From contig NC_083511.1 in assembly GCF_032362555.1 (NCBI RefSeq), positions 7,254,001 to 7,318,000 on the forward strand: a stretch of DNA of 64,000 nucleotides, written 5' to 3'. A program made the position numbers and the translations under genes. The notes under the pieces are model-generated. The model made no database searches and was not told the origin of the DNA. It worked only from the letters and a program-made list of their open reading frames with translations. This document shows, one piece after another, positions 25,990 to 39,620 of this stretch (the first letter of the stretch is position 1; each line of letters starts with the position of its first letter). This DNA comes from Amyelois transitella (lineage: Eukaryota; Arthropoda; Insecta; Lepidoptera; Pyralidae).

Positions 25990-26170
25990 ACGATGAGTCA
26001 ATAACTTGAGATTCCTCTTAATGGCGATTGGCTAACGACCTGTCACTATTTGAATCCCGATGCCATCATGAAGCTATAGCCTACAGATAAACGTGTCCTT
26101 TCACTCTTTTCGAGACTGTTAACTCTGTCAACTCCGCAAGGGAAGACGTGATAATCTATATGTATATATA
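25990..26170 (+). repeat. R1 repeat, 5'-truncated
   Basis: Runs from about AACTTGAGATTCCTCTTAAT to GGGAAGACGTGATAAT, with an 8-10 bp insertion in the CAGCTGAAC block. Confidence 0.75.
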
Positions 26171-29100
26171 TAAGTCAAAAAGAACTTATGAAGTGAAAAA
26201 ATTAAAAAGTTATCTAGGAAGATGAATCTGGCGATTGAAACACATAAAATATTTTGACTTACGTTAAAATAAGCCACTTCAGTAGTTTGTCATTGAAAAA
26301 TATACCATAAGTATTCAAAGGTTCTTTTTCTTTGACCTGTGTCGACGTTTGATTTGTTAATTGACATAAACATAATGAAAATCTACCGCTCCCTTGGAAA
26401 ATACTTGGAACGTTCTCATTTTGCGTATTTTCCCCCTTGTAATTAATTTCCTCATTGGTCTATACAGATTCAGATTTATGTCATACATTTTTCTTTAATT
26501 ATCTCTTATTACATTTCGATATGTTACTATGTTCTGTAAACCTTTAGTAGAGAATGTTTTAATGATTACTTATGTAATGTGTAAAATTAAATAAAAAATT
26601 CAATTTATTACTTAAGGTACTTCATAAACGATTCCATTATTAAATCATCTAGGTAAATTTAACCTTGGATAAAGTTATATCAGGAAGACAGCCAATCGTT
26701 AAATTCTTTAACAGTTTAAAAATACAATTCCAAAGATGTGTATATAAAACATCGAATAATGTAACAGTATTTATCAATCAAAAGTACAATTTACTGTTAA
26801 ATAAGTATTAAAACAAATTTTTCAAATAAAATATCTTCACACGACAGAAAACAATTGAAATATTGGTGCAAATGCAGTTAATTAGCCAATTTATAAATTA
26901 ATTGGGTCATAATATGCAATCGGTCTCATATTGTAGTTATAGCACATTTAAATATTTACACTGTTTTTTATATGAACATACATTTAGTATATAATTTTAT
27001 TATTTAAACTAATTTGTAGCAGGTTTTTTTCTGGTGCCTACTTTTATATTATATTAGTATAGTAGCCAGAGATACGCATTTGACTATAATCCAAGTCAAT
27101 TTTGATTTTAACTTCCTGCTTTTACTTTTTACTTTTCTTCGTCACATATCGATAAAAAATGTAAAGCACATAACTCAGAAAAAGAGTCATTATTTCATCA
27201 TGCAGGTAGGATTCGAAGCTGTAATCAGGCACATATGTATATGATTGGATCGACTCTCTTCGACAAAGACGCGTGTTACTTACTATAGGAATTAACTTAT
27301 TAATATACTTTCTCCACTATAGTACCATACAATCTGATCGTAGTTGTTATCCGCAATATCCTATTTACAGCTTCCGGGGTCGACCCGAACAGACTTGATG
27401 AAACTTATATAGAAATTTGTAGGTCAGAGGTAACTTGTAGGCAAAGATTTATTGTTTAGAAGGAGATAAAAACTCTTACTTAACATTTTATTTACATAAA
27501 ACCAAAGAATTGCTAAAATGTACTTTAAGAAAAGTTTATTTTTACCATCAATTTTTTTAATATCTCTCAGCTACATGCGTTATTAAATCATACCATAAAA
27601 TATTTATTGAATACACTATCTTCCAACTTTGAACCATAGTACGCCTTATCTAAGAATACTCAAAATTAAATGGCTGTAACATACGGACAGACAGACATGA
27701 CAAAAAAAATGTTCATTTCCATTTGCCTTCCGAACCTTAAACATTCTCTTCGTCCGCTCTAAGAAATGCACACAAGAAAACAAGATTTCAACTACCATTT
27801 TAATAATAAATTGGTTCTTTTACCTGTTGGTTGGCTAATGTCTGGGAACAGTTATCGTCTATTTGACGACTCCCTAAGGCCTAGCTTTGCTTTTAATTTC
27901 CCCTTCTTCCCGGCCACTTTCGTATTTGGGGTCAGAATTCCATTTCACTTGATCAATTATTGACAGTCATTGGTATGACTTTGTCCCTGGACACTTAAAT
28001 TTGCGACTCATACTCCAAATTACACTCGAGGGTGGGTAACTAATTCATTTGGGTAACTGCATACTTTCAGGTATTGTTTTTTTAATTTTCATTAGTTAAT
28101 CCTAGTATCCTATCTATATGTATGAATGTATGTATAGGTATTACAACAACAACAAAGTGATATTTTGATAATATATCACAAAGAAGTAGTAATGAATAAA
28201 AAAAAATAACAAAAAGCTAGGGTTCATAAAATTTAATATTATTTTCATAGCTTTTTTTATAAATTGAACGAAATATGTACATTTCATTCCTAACGAAAAC
28301 TTAAAACTGTCAATTTAATGAACTCATAAATTAGAAACTGAAATTCCTCGAAAACAATGGAGTAAAATTAATATTCCTTGACGTACTAAGATGTCACCTG
28401 TTAGCTTCAATTTCTCTCAGCTTTCGATTTCACTAAGCACTTATTATTCATTAATACTATTTTAATACTTGATGTCTTAATTTATTTCATAGTCAAGTTT
28501 TTCTTCTCTATCTGATCAGCTCAGCGTGCTTTCTGTGTAGTAAGTGTCATTTAAGTCCCAGAAATATAACGTTGCAACGTGATGCTAACAATTCAATGGC
28601 AATCATACTTTAATAATCAATATTGCTCGTCCAAAACTTCCACAATCTGTTACTGTAATAGTCGGAAATTATTTTCGAAGTATGCCGTTTTGTCGACGCA
28701 TCTTGAATACTTCAACTGAGCTTAGGTACCGTCGTAGTTCTGCTATGCAATTATGCATTATGTCACGATGCTTTGTACAGGAGCGAGCGTATTTCTTCAC
28801 GGACTTACAATTTAAATTCTACCAAGAAATGTAAATTGCCTTTATTGTCTAAGTGAGAAAAGTTCTCGAAAAGAATATATTCACGTCTTTTATCACCTAT
28901 TTTAATGACACCTTAAATACTTTCTATGTTGGTACGGTTACGTTTTGCGGAAACCTGTCGGATATCTGGGTATTTGTAAGTTATATTATTTTGTTAAAGT
29001 TAAATTTAATACGTGAAATTTACCTAAAATGAAAATTTAGTAATGATAATTTAGTTACATTAATTTATAAATGATAATCTCAGTGATATTTCATTTATTA

Positions 29101-29409
29101 TAGCAATGAAATAATCCAAAAATATAAATCTTGACTCTGGCAGCGTTTGAGCGCTGAAAGAGCACTAAAATTTTCAAGCTCATATTGAATTTTATATTAT
29201 ACCGTGAGTTTGGGACTAATGGCCTGCGATGCTTCATTTAATGGAAGCTTAAACAGAAATAACGTTAAAAATATTTGCTATAAACATGGATTTGATATGA
29301 AAGTATAAGAGCTATAAATTACTCGTAAATTGATTGATTCTACGTATTCGAATGTTGATAGCACTTTTGTGGAAAACTCTGCAAAATTAGACTTTAAAAG
29401 TACACTCAT

Positions 29410-29465
29410 ACATATCACGTCTTTATCTCTTACAGGGTAGACAGAGCCAGCTGAATGCGCTGGAA
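29410..29465 (-). repeat. R1 tail fragment
   Basis: TATCACGTCTTTATCTCTTA then GGGTAGACAGAGCCAGCTGA. It breaks off after about 55 bp. Confidence 0.5.
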
Positions 29466-29977
29466 TAGCTCTATGATTTTTCGCAGCGCCAACAGCAAGA
29501 AATTTACTGGAAATCCGCTTTTAATATCCATCTAAAATTTGGGAGAATACCTGAAAAAAAAGGGTAATGAATTTATCATAGTATTTAAAGGAATCCTTTG
29601 AATGCTATTTGTAAATTTGTATAAAGCAATCTTCAGGGATCGGTGTAGGAAAAAAAAATATATACCTTTTCCTGAAACATGGTGTACTAATAAAAATAAG
29701 TGTTTATCTTGTAACCTTTGATGAGAAGGAAATCTTAACGTCGATCTCATATTGAGTGGTTCAAGCACATTTTATCCGCTACGTCGTGTATATATTTGCG
29801 CGTCAAATACAAGGTTTACGGTCGGCGACTGCACGCGAGAAGCTTATTTTAAAATTCAATTTGATGTTGCAAGAAACTGGTTAAGTACGTATAAGTCTTG
29901 AGCAAGAAGTGTTCCGTATAGATTAGTAGATAATTAATTATTAACTTTTTAAATTAATTGTCTGAAAAAATATTAAA

Positions 29978-30235
29978 GTGTCGTGTGGTTCCCGGCACGA
30001 ATGTAAAAAAAAATAGAATAGTATTACTTGATCCCTTTCCTAGGTAACTAAAGAATAGGCTTATAAACTTGGGATTCTCCATTTAGGCGATGGGATAGCA
30101 ACCTTAGACTATTTGCGTGTCAATTCTATCATTAAGCCAAACAGTTGAACGTGGCCTCTCAGTTTTTCAAGACTATTGGCTCTGTCTCTGAGTAGACAGA
30201 GCCAATAGTTTTGCAAGGGATATAGATATATATAA
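29978..30235 (+). repeat. R1 repeat carrying an internal inverted duplication
   Basis: Nearly complete copy (GTGTCGTGTGGTTCCCGGCA start). The GGCTCTGTCTACCCCGCAAG segment is disrupted: a 15-bp inverted copy of CTATTGGCTCTGTCT replaces the ACCCC bases (30173-30208). Confidence 0.85.
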
Positions 30236-32194
30236 AGTATATAAAAAGTATAATTTTTTGCAAATTCAAATAATATTTGGAAAGGGTAACTCAGCTTATG
30301 TTGGTTATCCGTTTGTACCCGTGTTGATGTTACGGACACCATACAGAACGCCGTTAATTTTATTTTTAAGTAGCTTACAAATCAACAGAGCTCCTACAGA
30401 ATGAGTCCTCGGTATGAAATGAATGCCTATGTTTTTTTTATTTTATTATTACAACAGGAAACTAACTAATGAAGGATATTAAAAAGTCCATTAATCCAAC
30501 AATCGTGCTTGGTTGAAGTATAACAGTAAGTGTAAAAATATTAATTTACATTCCTACTCTTCAGTGTATTAACTTCTTTTGTCCCCATTTACATTCATAT
30601 ATCATCGGTAGCCTTGAGAAGACTTTTTACTATAAAATACCCGATTTGATCAAGATAAGTGCTCATACTAAACTAATAATTGAGGCTGATCACATAGCGC
30701 CATCTATCTCTCAGTTAATCATTTTGTTTTACACATAAACAACATCGAACTTCGAAATATTACATATGGCAAACGAATTGTAAAGCAGCCGCAGTTTAAT
30801 AACAGTAGTCAACCAAGAATTTTAAAAGCATGTAAGGTCACATATATTCAACGAACCCCGTATCATATAACAAATAGAAAAAGACTGATTTTTCTAAATG
30901 TTTTTTATATGAGGATAGACAGTATCTATCCTTAATTTTTTTTTAGTTAATATCCGTCCTAAACTTTCAAACAACTCAAAATCTACGTATATTTGATTCT
31001 TTACATTTTTACAAAACTTTCAAACCAAACTTTACTACGAAAACGCATATACATTGATAGAGTAATAATGCAGATGTGTGATATGTCGCCATATTCAGGG
31101 CACGTCCCATATCAGCGAGCATGAGTGGCTTTGAGTACCTTCCCTAGAAATTCTCCATAGAAGAGAAACTTATATATGTTGTTCTTAAATGTATTTAATG
31201 TCACACAATAACTTTTGAATATATTTTCCTTATTGACATTTCATTGTCTTTTGAATACTTTTCAGTGTGATGAGGTGATGCAACATAACTTTGCTCACAG
31301 GTTTATAAAATAAGTCCTATTCTATTCCTTTCATTCTTATCTAAGCACTTACATTGCTAGTTTTATACGTGGTGGTATTGATTCAGAATCTAGGATTTTG
31401 CAACTTACCTGTGTGATTTGACGAGGTAACTTTTAATAAATTTGATTTAATGTTCAAGTATACTATTTTACTTGAATTCCTATTTTATTTTTTATAGATT
31501 ACAGATCAAAGTAACATAATTCAAAAATCACTTAACCTTAATTTTATTAAACAGTAAACAGAATTTCATTTTGTGCTTTCTTTACGTTGCTCTCATACAT
31601 CAAGAGTGGTTCCAATTCTTAACACTTTACCTTTTAGGAACTACTTTATCTACCGAGAAGCAGTACGGAATACGCAATGTTTTGGAAAATATTTTATAAT
31701 AAACCGATCTGTTTCTTTCATGTTATTCAATTAATCGCGATACCAGAAAACAAGAATACTTCTAGAAAATAAATGCCAATAACATCCAAACTATACCTAC
31801 GTCTAAAAGAAAAATGAATGCAGAAAAATTTTTCGTCTCAACTTCACTAGTACCAAGTTTTCCAATGTGCACCAATTTCCGTTTCGCATGGATCACGTAC
31901 GGCCTACGGATACGAAAAGGCAGCTTTAATACTCTGAATACAGATAACATTCCCCAGCACCATTTACGGGACAAATAAAAGAAAAACTCACGTTTACGAG
32001 TACCCAGCCGTGTGCTTATACTAATATTTCGGACCATATAATTTTAAGGGCTACAGCCCTTTTCGTTTGCTAAACTCAAAAAATATCTATAAGTAACTTA
32101 TTTATGGGGTTGCAAGGAGAACTTACTAGACGAAGTCGTTTTGTTTTATTTTTAATATTGTTAGAAAGTTAAATAAAGAAAAACGAAAATAAAA

Positions 32195-32345
32195 TTTCTT
32201 TCTTTAGGCGATTGCCCAGCAACCTGTCGCTGTTTGTATCTCAATATTATCATAAAGCAATATAGCTGAACGTGGTTTTTCAATTTTTGCAAGACAGTGG
32301 ATCTGTCTACCACGTAAGAGATAAAGACGTGTTATAAGTGAATGT
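32195..32345 (+). repeat. R1 3' half
   Basis: From CTTTAGGCGATTGCCCAGCA to ATAAAGACGTGTTATAAGTG. Confidence 0.7.
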
Positions 32346-33306
32346 AAAAAAAAACAAAAAATTAATTAGCAAATGCTATGAAGTTATCTCTTTCTGTTAA
32401 CCGGCAAGCAGGCAAGACTTTATTCCTCTGTTCTTTCTTCTTCTCTGTTAATTCTTGAGAATTTTAGAAAATCCTTCCTGAGTGCTCTACTAAACTCTGG
32501 AAGAAACTTGTATTATACAAATTTCAGCTTCACACACTAATGTTTTGGTGCTGTGTTGTTTGTATGACTCTTATTATCATCCACAATTTCATTATACTTA
32601 TTTTAAATTTCGACATTGTATTTGGTATTAAAAGTTATTGTACGCTCACAGTGCTGATCACGAATATGTAACGACTTTTGTAACCAGTGTTGGACAATAA
32701 ATATATTTGATTTTATAATCAATATTGAAATACTTTTAACATAGGGGCTACGTTTCAGTATCTATTATCTATCGCTGATTAAACGGCAAAAAATCTGGTA
32801 CCTTGAGTTAAATTTTAAAGTTTCATGTTATCGCTGCCCCACATAAAACAACAGAATATCTTGCATTTTGTGCATCCACAACACTGCTTTTGACTCCTAC
32901 CAGGCATTATTCACTTCAAAAATTCTAAAATTCCAGCTTAAATTCTAATGCAAGCCTCAGGCATTATATGAAATAGTGCAAGTGAAATTATTGTTGAATG
33001 AATTATAAACTCTTTAGATGCCAAACAATGGACAAAAAGTAGTTATAAATATCAGAACGCGGACTCTGAATGCATAGATGAGAGTGAGAAAATAATTAAT
33101 ACTAGCCATCGGATCGCATCCCTTATCTCGATAAAGCATGTAGTAGAAATAATTAGATTTAAGTTTTGTGACGTCAATTAGTGATAACTTGTATCCAAAT
33201 TTGAAAATAAATCTACTATATTCATGTCAAGGAAAAAAATTCAAAAACAAAAATTAAAACTTAAGGTCCTAATTATCTCCACGTTATCCTTCATTTTGAA
33301 ATTAAA

Positions 33307-33573
33307 CATACATATAGGTACATACATATGGTCACGTCTATATCCCTTGTGGGGCAGACAGAGCCAACAGTCTTGAAAAGACAGAATGGCCACGTTCAGC
33401 TATTTGGCTTAATGATAGAATTGAGATTCAAATAGTGACAGGTTGCTAGCCCATCGCCTAAAAAAGAATCCCAAGTAGGTAAGCCTATCCCTTAGTCGCC
33501 TTTTACGACACCCATGGGAAAGAGATGGAGTGGTCCTATTCTTTCTTGAACTGGTGCCGGGAGCCACACGGCA
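33307..33573 (-). repeat. R1 repeat, inverted, best-preserved copy
   Basis: Full length from a CATACATATGG tail to GTGCCGGGAGCCACACGGCA, where both arms of the terminal hairpin (GTGCCG/CGGCAC) are present. Confidence 0.9.
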
Positions 33574-33784
33574 CTTGAAATTAAACCATTCTTAAAACCA
33601 TACAATACAGATCCTAAAAAATATAGAGCAGGTTTATATAGCGAATACCTTTTTTAATTTGTTTGCAACAAAAACACGAAGTTAACCAGTGATGTTCATT
33701 CCACGCTATGCGCTTCTGAAATTTTCAGAATTCCAGTTGAATACGAGCTATCGGACTTTTTAGTTTAATATCAAACTTCTTGTT

Positions 33785-33855
33785 GTACCGTGTGGTTCCC
33801 GGCACTATATAAATAACAATTTCATCTCTTTCCAAAGGATGTCTTAGAAGGTATT
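33785..33855 (+). repeat. R1 5' fragment
   Basis: TACCGTGTGGTTCCCGGCAC followed by ATCTCTTTCCAAAGGATGTC. The copy stops soon after. Confidence 0.6.
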
Positions 33856-33864
33856 AAATAGGGT

Positions 33865-34050
33865 CATACATCCAGTTCAGCATTTGACTTGATTCAATAT
33901 GCGTTAGGTTTAGCTGCGAGATTGCAAAAGTCATTTAGGAGTCATTTCGTGTAAAATCTTACCCAGAATCATTGTCAAGAGCTGAACCACGGGCTCCTCT
34001 CTAGCGGTGAGAAGGTAATCGGAATTAACACCGTAGAAGAATTAATGGGT
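33865..34050 (+). repeat. R2 SINE between R1 fragments
   Basis: ATGCGTTAGGTTTAGCTGCG, then CGGGCTCCTCTCTAGCGGTG and GGAATTAACACCG. Confidence 0.65.
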
Positions 34051-34061
34051 AATAAACTAAT

Positions 34062-34160
34062 GGGGTAGACAGAGTCAATATATAGACTAATAATACAATT
34101 GACATTTAGAGATAGTGAGAGTATGCTGCTAGTCCATCGCCTAAAAGAAGTTATCATACT
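34062..34160 (-). repeat. R1 internal fragment
   Basis: GGGTAGACAGAGTCAATA, then GTCCATCGCCTAAAAGAAG, with a shortened middle. Confidence 0.5.
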
Positions 34161-37100
34161 TGGCGACAAAAATGGAATTAAAAACATCAAACTACGACAC
34201 CCTAGTTTTTCATTTGAGGTTAAAATGCAAATAAATTAGCAATTTCGTGTTGTCGCCGCCACATAAAACTTGCGGTGCATCCGTTATACCGACTTTAACT
34301 CTCACCCGGCGATATTACCACGCGGCGCTTCTGAAAATTCCCTCGACTTTATTCGAGTGGTCGTTTTGGGTGTAATATGAATCGCACAAGTGTTAAATTG
34401 ATTCAAATTTACTTTACACATATTTTTTACCAGATATTTATTAAGTTGTGATTTGTGATTTCCGACGCACTATAAAATAGGAGTGGTCACTTACCGTAAA
34501 GGAAAATATCGTTAAACTCACACATAGGTTTGTACCTAATGTACTTACTAATTACGTATATATTCTTACGATGAAATAAAAAAAAATATTATATGTTACT
34601 ATTATCCCTACGGGAGTATGTTTTAGATAACTAGGTAGGTATATGAAGTGACTCACTTTTTTACATACTTAAATAATAACTCTGGGAGGCAGCAGGAGGC
34701 TCAGCAAAGATTCAACTTGATTTAACGCCATAAGGTTAACATTTTTCAAAAACTAATATTAATTCCTCTCACGTATTGGCGAGATTCCAAAACTCCAACT
34801 CCCTACATCCCATACAAATCAGGAAATTAATTAAAATAACAAATGGATTAAAAACCTGTCCCTAGTAAGAAATGGTGACGTGACGTAGTTTTAATATGGT
34901 TACTTAGTAACTTAAACGGGGTCGAGAAATTATACCATTATTATGCTTTCCAGCGCAGTGCCCTCATTTTCCTTAATAGCTCTCTATTATGTGTTACCTG
35001 AAATATTCAGAACTAAGTTGATATTTATATTTTAAAAGTCAATCAGATAAAAGGCTCAGATGTAAAATAAAAATTCTAAGGCTACGTGCCTTGCTCTATC
35101 TACCCCGTAAGAGATGAATGTTATAAAAATGCCTTTGTTATGAAAACTTTAAGTAGTTTCAATCAACAATCAAATGAAAATTCCCAAAAAAAGTAATTTA
35201 TTATAACTCAAGGAAAGCACATAATTGTAAAATTAAATCCATTATTTATTGTCACACAGGGTTTTAGGTACCTTTATAAACAATCCTTTTATTATTTTAT
35301 TTGCTACTGAAATAGATTCTTATATTTAGAACTCAAATTAACGCAATTATTCAGGGAATAAAGGCAGAAAGCGTAATAGTTGTCTTTAATTTCCCATTTT
35401 GGCAGACTCTTCAGGCTTTCTAATTTCACTTTAAGCAATAATAATAACAATAACAGTGATTTTGAGAAAATTGAGAGTATTGTAGCAAAAGGTATTAAGT
35501 ATTCAATAATGAAAGTAAGCTTCTCTGTAAATAGTATTGTTATTTTTCTTTTAGTGTTCTATTCAAGCTGATTATAGTATAAGTAAAAGATATAAGTTAC
35601 AATGAAGTTTAATTATAATTAATATTTGGCAATTTTTACTCTACTACGAAGTCCACTGGGCAGGTAGATATCCCCCATTCCCGAAAGTGCGTTCAAAGCA
35701 AAAATACTGAACTCAAAAGCTACTCAGATAATAAACAAAACGAAAAAAAAATTCTCACATTTGGTGAAAACAGACGGAAACTGATGTATTTGTTTTATGC
35801 AATTTAAACGTGGGGAAAGTAAAACGATTTCCCGGAATTCTGGTAAACTGAAGCGGTGTTTCGTGACAAAGCTAATTGTTTATACATTTGTCGGAATCAG
35901 CTTTACCGATACGGTATCGGTTGGATGCACCTTTGGTATTACGAAACGTATTTCCCTCGGATTATAATACAAGATAGGTATAAGATATGAGATCGTCATC
36001 AATGTTAAAAAAGGCTGAGAAACCATTACGCTTTTGAAAAAATGTTTTATATATTACCTATATGTATTAGAGAAATAATTTACTCATCCTACATCACACG
36101 GCATATAACATTGAAAATCCATAAATATAATAAAATGGTTACTGAGCGATGTCTGTACTTGAAAGATATTGGCAAAAAATTGATACGGAGGACCTGTATA
36201 AGACCAACCGAAGCCAATAATGTGACTCTTAGAATTTCTGTTTGTATGTTTGTAGGCACTCGTATCATGCGAAAGTTGTTGCTCAGGTCGACGCCCGTCA
36301 AGCCCCTCTATTAGGCGATTTGAGTCAGTTTTTATGTATTAATAGTAAGTGAGTAAAGTAAAAAGTACCTATTTTATTTTCTCCAACAATCGTATATGAA
36401 AAATACTTTGGCTTATTATAAATTGTTGATGAGATTATCAATGAATTTTTACGACGAACCAAGTTTTCTTCCTCCTGGCTTTAGTCCCGGTTGCATCCTC
36501 TGTTAGTACGACGATCGAAGTCGCGGGCATTAACTAGTAAAATTTATTATTAGTAAAACCGTATTGTTACATTTACAGTCAGAGCCATTTAAATTTAATC
36601 TGGATAACGGATAATACTTACTAAGTTATAAATCAAATCAAACTACCTAAATCATTATTTTCCACCAATTAGATTTCTATGAAAATTTTGTAGGTTAATT
36701 AATAAATCGCCTCGTAAAATCTTTGAATTTTCAAATTTATTGCTTAGAGCACTGTCTCTGACGTTTTGTATATTAATTGGTCTATATAATTTCGCAGAAA
36801 AGCTTTATGACATATTTTTGAAGCACCGTTATTTAAATTTAACACAGTTATTATAAAATGATAATAAACAGAATGATTTTTTATGAGAGAAAAATCATTT
36901 TAAGCATTAAATTTAATTTTTAAGGTAGAAAATGAAGTTTCTTTATTAAATATACTTTTCGTCAGCCGCTATTTTTTTTTTGCAAAAATGAATGTTCAGT
37001 TCAAGCGTGTGATTTAAGTACATTTGAGTTCATATTTTACGCGATGAGCTACCGACCTTACTACCTATCTTTGTCTCTCAAATAGCTAGGCGAGGTTTTT

Positions 37101-37470
37101 CTAATCTATGATTTTCTTTTATATATATTTTTCTTTCTCAAGTAAAACTGTATTTGTGCATAACTTATGTTTTGAATTAGAATATTTACATGACAAAATA
37201 TGACGAAATATTGTTATTCCATACCAAGTAAATCCTAATTTTTACTTCCTTGCTTTGAAAAGCTTTGTGTTTTTATTGTTTTTGTTGTCAAAACTAATTT
37301 ACTATTAAATATTTCGACTGGAACGAAGCCTCAGGTGAAATTGACAGCGTTTTTAATGTGACAAACATATATCATGTTTTAATATCAGAATTCCCACATT
37401 TTTAAACTCGACAAAAAATTAAAGCGAGTAAAAGCTACGGTATTCTGACTGAGGTTTTTGAATGCAAAAC

Positions 37471-37668
37471 ATGGCGGTTCCTGTTCAAAAGACTGTTTTA
37501 AAAAGATATGCCTTTGAGGAACATGCTGATGGGAAAGTCTCTGTTGTGAAAATACGTGAGATCCTTCTCAAAAGATTGTGGTTTTTTATTATAACTACAG
37601 TAGGCCTACGGCTCCTGCCGCATAAAACGATATGTCCCGTAAATTTTCGTCCCTATATGCTTAACTAA
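37471..37668 (+). other. short reading frame with a good start context, possible exon remnant
   Basis: AAAACATGGCG is a good insect start context and opens MAVPVQKTVLKRYAFEEHAD then GKVSVVKIREILLKRL, with coding-like composition for about 38 codons before the sequence becomes low-complexity. In the same frame an upstream ATG at 37462 adds three residues. No family recognised; it may be a decayed transposon or gene copy. Confidence 0.2.
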
Positions 37669-37857
37669 ACCTTCTTGCCAAATTTTAAATCTAGTAGTTT
37701 GAGATCTGCTGATATCTCAATCAATCAGTCAGTGTAATTTTATAAATAATTATATAGATGAATCCATACCTACTTCAGAAGCTAACTTATATCAGTAGTT
37801 ATAAATATAGATGTGATAGGATACTTTGATCAGCCTCCTATAGAGAACGTCACTGAA

Positions 37858-37975
37858 GGCAAGGCAAGACATAAACCTGGGATACATCTTTTAGGCGATG
37901 GACTAACTGTTACTTTAAATTGCAATATTTAACCATCTTATTTAACTGTCTTGTGACTACTGGGTCTACATACAT
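37858..37975 (+). repeat. R1 fragment, degenerate
   Basis: ACATAAACCTGGGATACATC then TTAGGCGATGGACTAAC and GTCTTGTGACTACTGGGTCT, immediately beside an inverted complete copy, forming an inverted pair. Confidence 0.55.
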
Positions 37976-37976
37976 A

Positions 37977-38238
37977 CATAAATATAGCCACGTCTATATC
38001 TATTGCGGGCTAGACAGAGCCAACTGTCTTAAAAAAACTGATTGACCACGCTCAGCTTTTTGGCTTGATGATAGAATTGCGATTTAAATAGTGACAGGTT
38101 GCAAGCCCATCGCCTAAAAGAAGAATCCCAAGTTTATAAGCCTATCCCTTAGTCGCCTTTTACGACATCCAAGGGAAAGAGAAGGAGTGGTCCTATTCTT
38201 ATATTTTTAATTGGTGCCGGGAACTATACGGCACCTGT
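37977..38238 (-). repeat. R1 repeat, inverted, nearly complete
   Basis: AATATAGCCACGTCTATATC to GGTGCCGGGAACTATACGGC. Confidence 0.88.
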
Positions 38239-39549
38239 GGTGGTGGGTCTATATAGCCAGTAATGGATAAATATGTCTAACAAAAAGTTACTGACCTTTA
38301 AAGCTTAGAATATTTCAACAGTGGATTACCTTTAAAAGCTGGCACGGAAAGGGTTTTGGAAATCCACCGATCGCTTTTAAACTCTTTGAGCGAATATATC
38401 TGGTAGTTTGTTAATTATCGGTAGTTTTTGGTGAAAATCTAAATATTCCAAATTTAGTATCGTAAAAAGGAGTGGACCGTACGTCTAAAATCCGTTGTTG
38501 TGTAAAATCTCAAAAATTGTTTTAAAAAGATTAAGGCGACTCTTTATTATAATCTTGTTTTATAAAGTTGCATAATAGTATTCTTTTAATTAGAAAAAAG
38601 TGTTTATACTTTTCACTATTAATGTTATTGCGAGTATGAATCTAAAAACATTACGGTTAAATTACTGTAAAGTTTAAGTTGTTAGATTTTAAACATTTAT
38701 CTGAATATCACGTAATAATATGTTTGTAATAAATATTTAAAAACTTCTCTGAACTGCCAACTATGCTACGTGACTTACACGGATTCACGTAAATCTAGTT
38801 TTTCACAATACTTTTAATACCATTCGAACTAATTAGGGAACAAAAGAAGTAACTCTGTGTTAAAGTTTGTTGCAGTTGCTAATCTCGAATGCAACTAGCG
38901 TTCCGGATTCAATTCTCAGTGGACTTCTACGAACTTCTCTGCATGAGTACTACTTGTTGCTAAAACTTTGTAAGATGTAGTACATATTAATTATTATTAT
39001 ACCTCAGATATCAACTCACTTAGGAGAACATAAATGGAAAAGTTGGAAAAGACCGACGTAGGTAAAGATATAGTTAGATTATCTAAAACAGATCGGTTTT
39101 TATAATAAGATTGAAGATCAAATTAATGCATCAAAAGTAGTAAGTTGTCATACATATATAAAACGATGAATCCTAATATTTGAAAGCAAACATTGCATTT
39201 AGTACCTAGGTACTCAAAAGGATATCTTTTAACACGGATGAGTTATTGGTGAGAAAGACCTAAACTCGAATAAGAGTCTAATATTCTTTTCATTTGTACC
39301 AACAATACTAAAAGTATGTAAAACTATGAAAATATTGCGCTGGATGTGTAAACTTTCGCGGAGAGACCGCGTAGCCTTGTCTTGCCAGACAATATAAATA
39401 AGGAAGCTGTCTACATTGGTACGTTCACGTCTTGTAGAAGCCTGCAGGTTATCTGGGGAACAAATGTCTGACTTTGCCGCTTTCGTAGGGCCCGGATAAA
39501 AGGGGTAGGTCGAAGAAATCTTTCCACATAAGAAGGTCGCTTGAAATCG

Positions 39550-39620
39550 ATAATTTCGACGCGGCGACCACTTTACCTACTGATAAACCAACAGTAAAGC
39601 GCTCGCTGCGTCGAAATTAT
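39550..39620. repeat. imperfect inverted repeat, GC-rich arms
   Basis: Arms 39550-39567 and 39603-39620 pair with one mismatch (ATAATTTCGACGCGGCGA); an inner CTTTAC/GTAAAG pair extends the stem. Confidence 0.9.

Larger units (their letters stand above)
32820..34402. repeat. three diverged copies of a ~170-bp unit
   Basis: Copies at 32820-32997 and 34238-34402 share TTTCGTGTTGTCGCCGCCAC-type starts, ACATAAAAC, GTGCATCC, a CTTCTGAAAATTCC-like block and ATATGAAT(A/C)GCACAAGTG ends. 33680-33745 matches only the middle (GCGCTTCTGAAATTTTCAGA). R1 and R2 elements lie between them. Family not recognised. Confidence 0.5.

Noticed and set aside
27147..27154. DRE-like TATCGATA
   Set aside because: A single 8-bp hit with no gene start nearby.
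31762..32037. 91-codon minus-strand frame
   Set aside because: No recognisable domain, initiator context or splice partners.
35905..35921. Odd palindrome ACCGATAC-G-GTATCGGT
   Set aside because: Eight-bp arms are not compelling alone, and there is no gene context.
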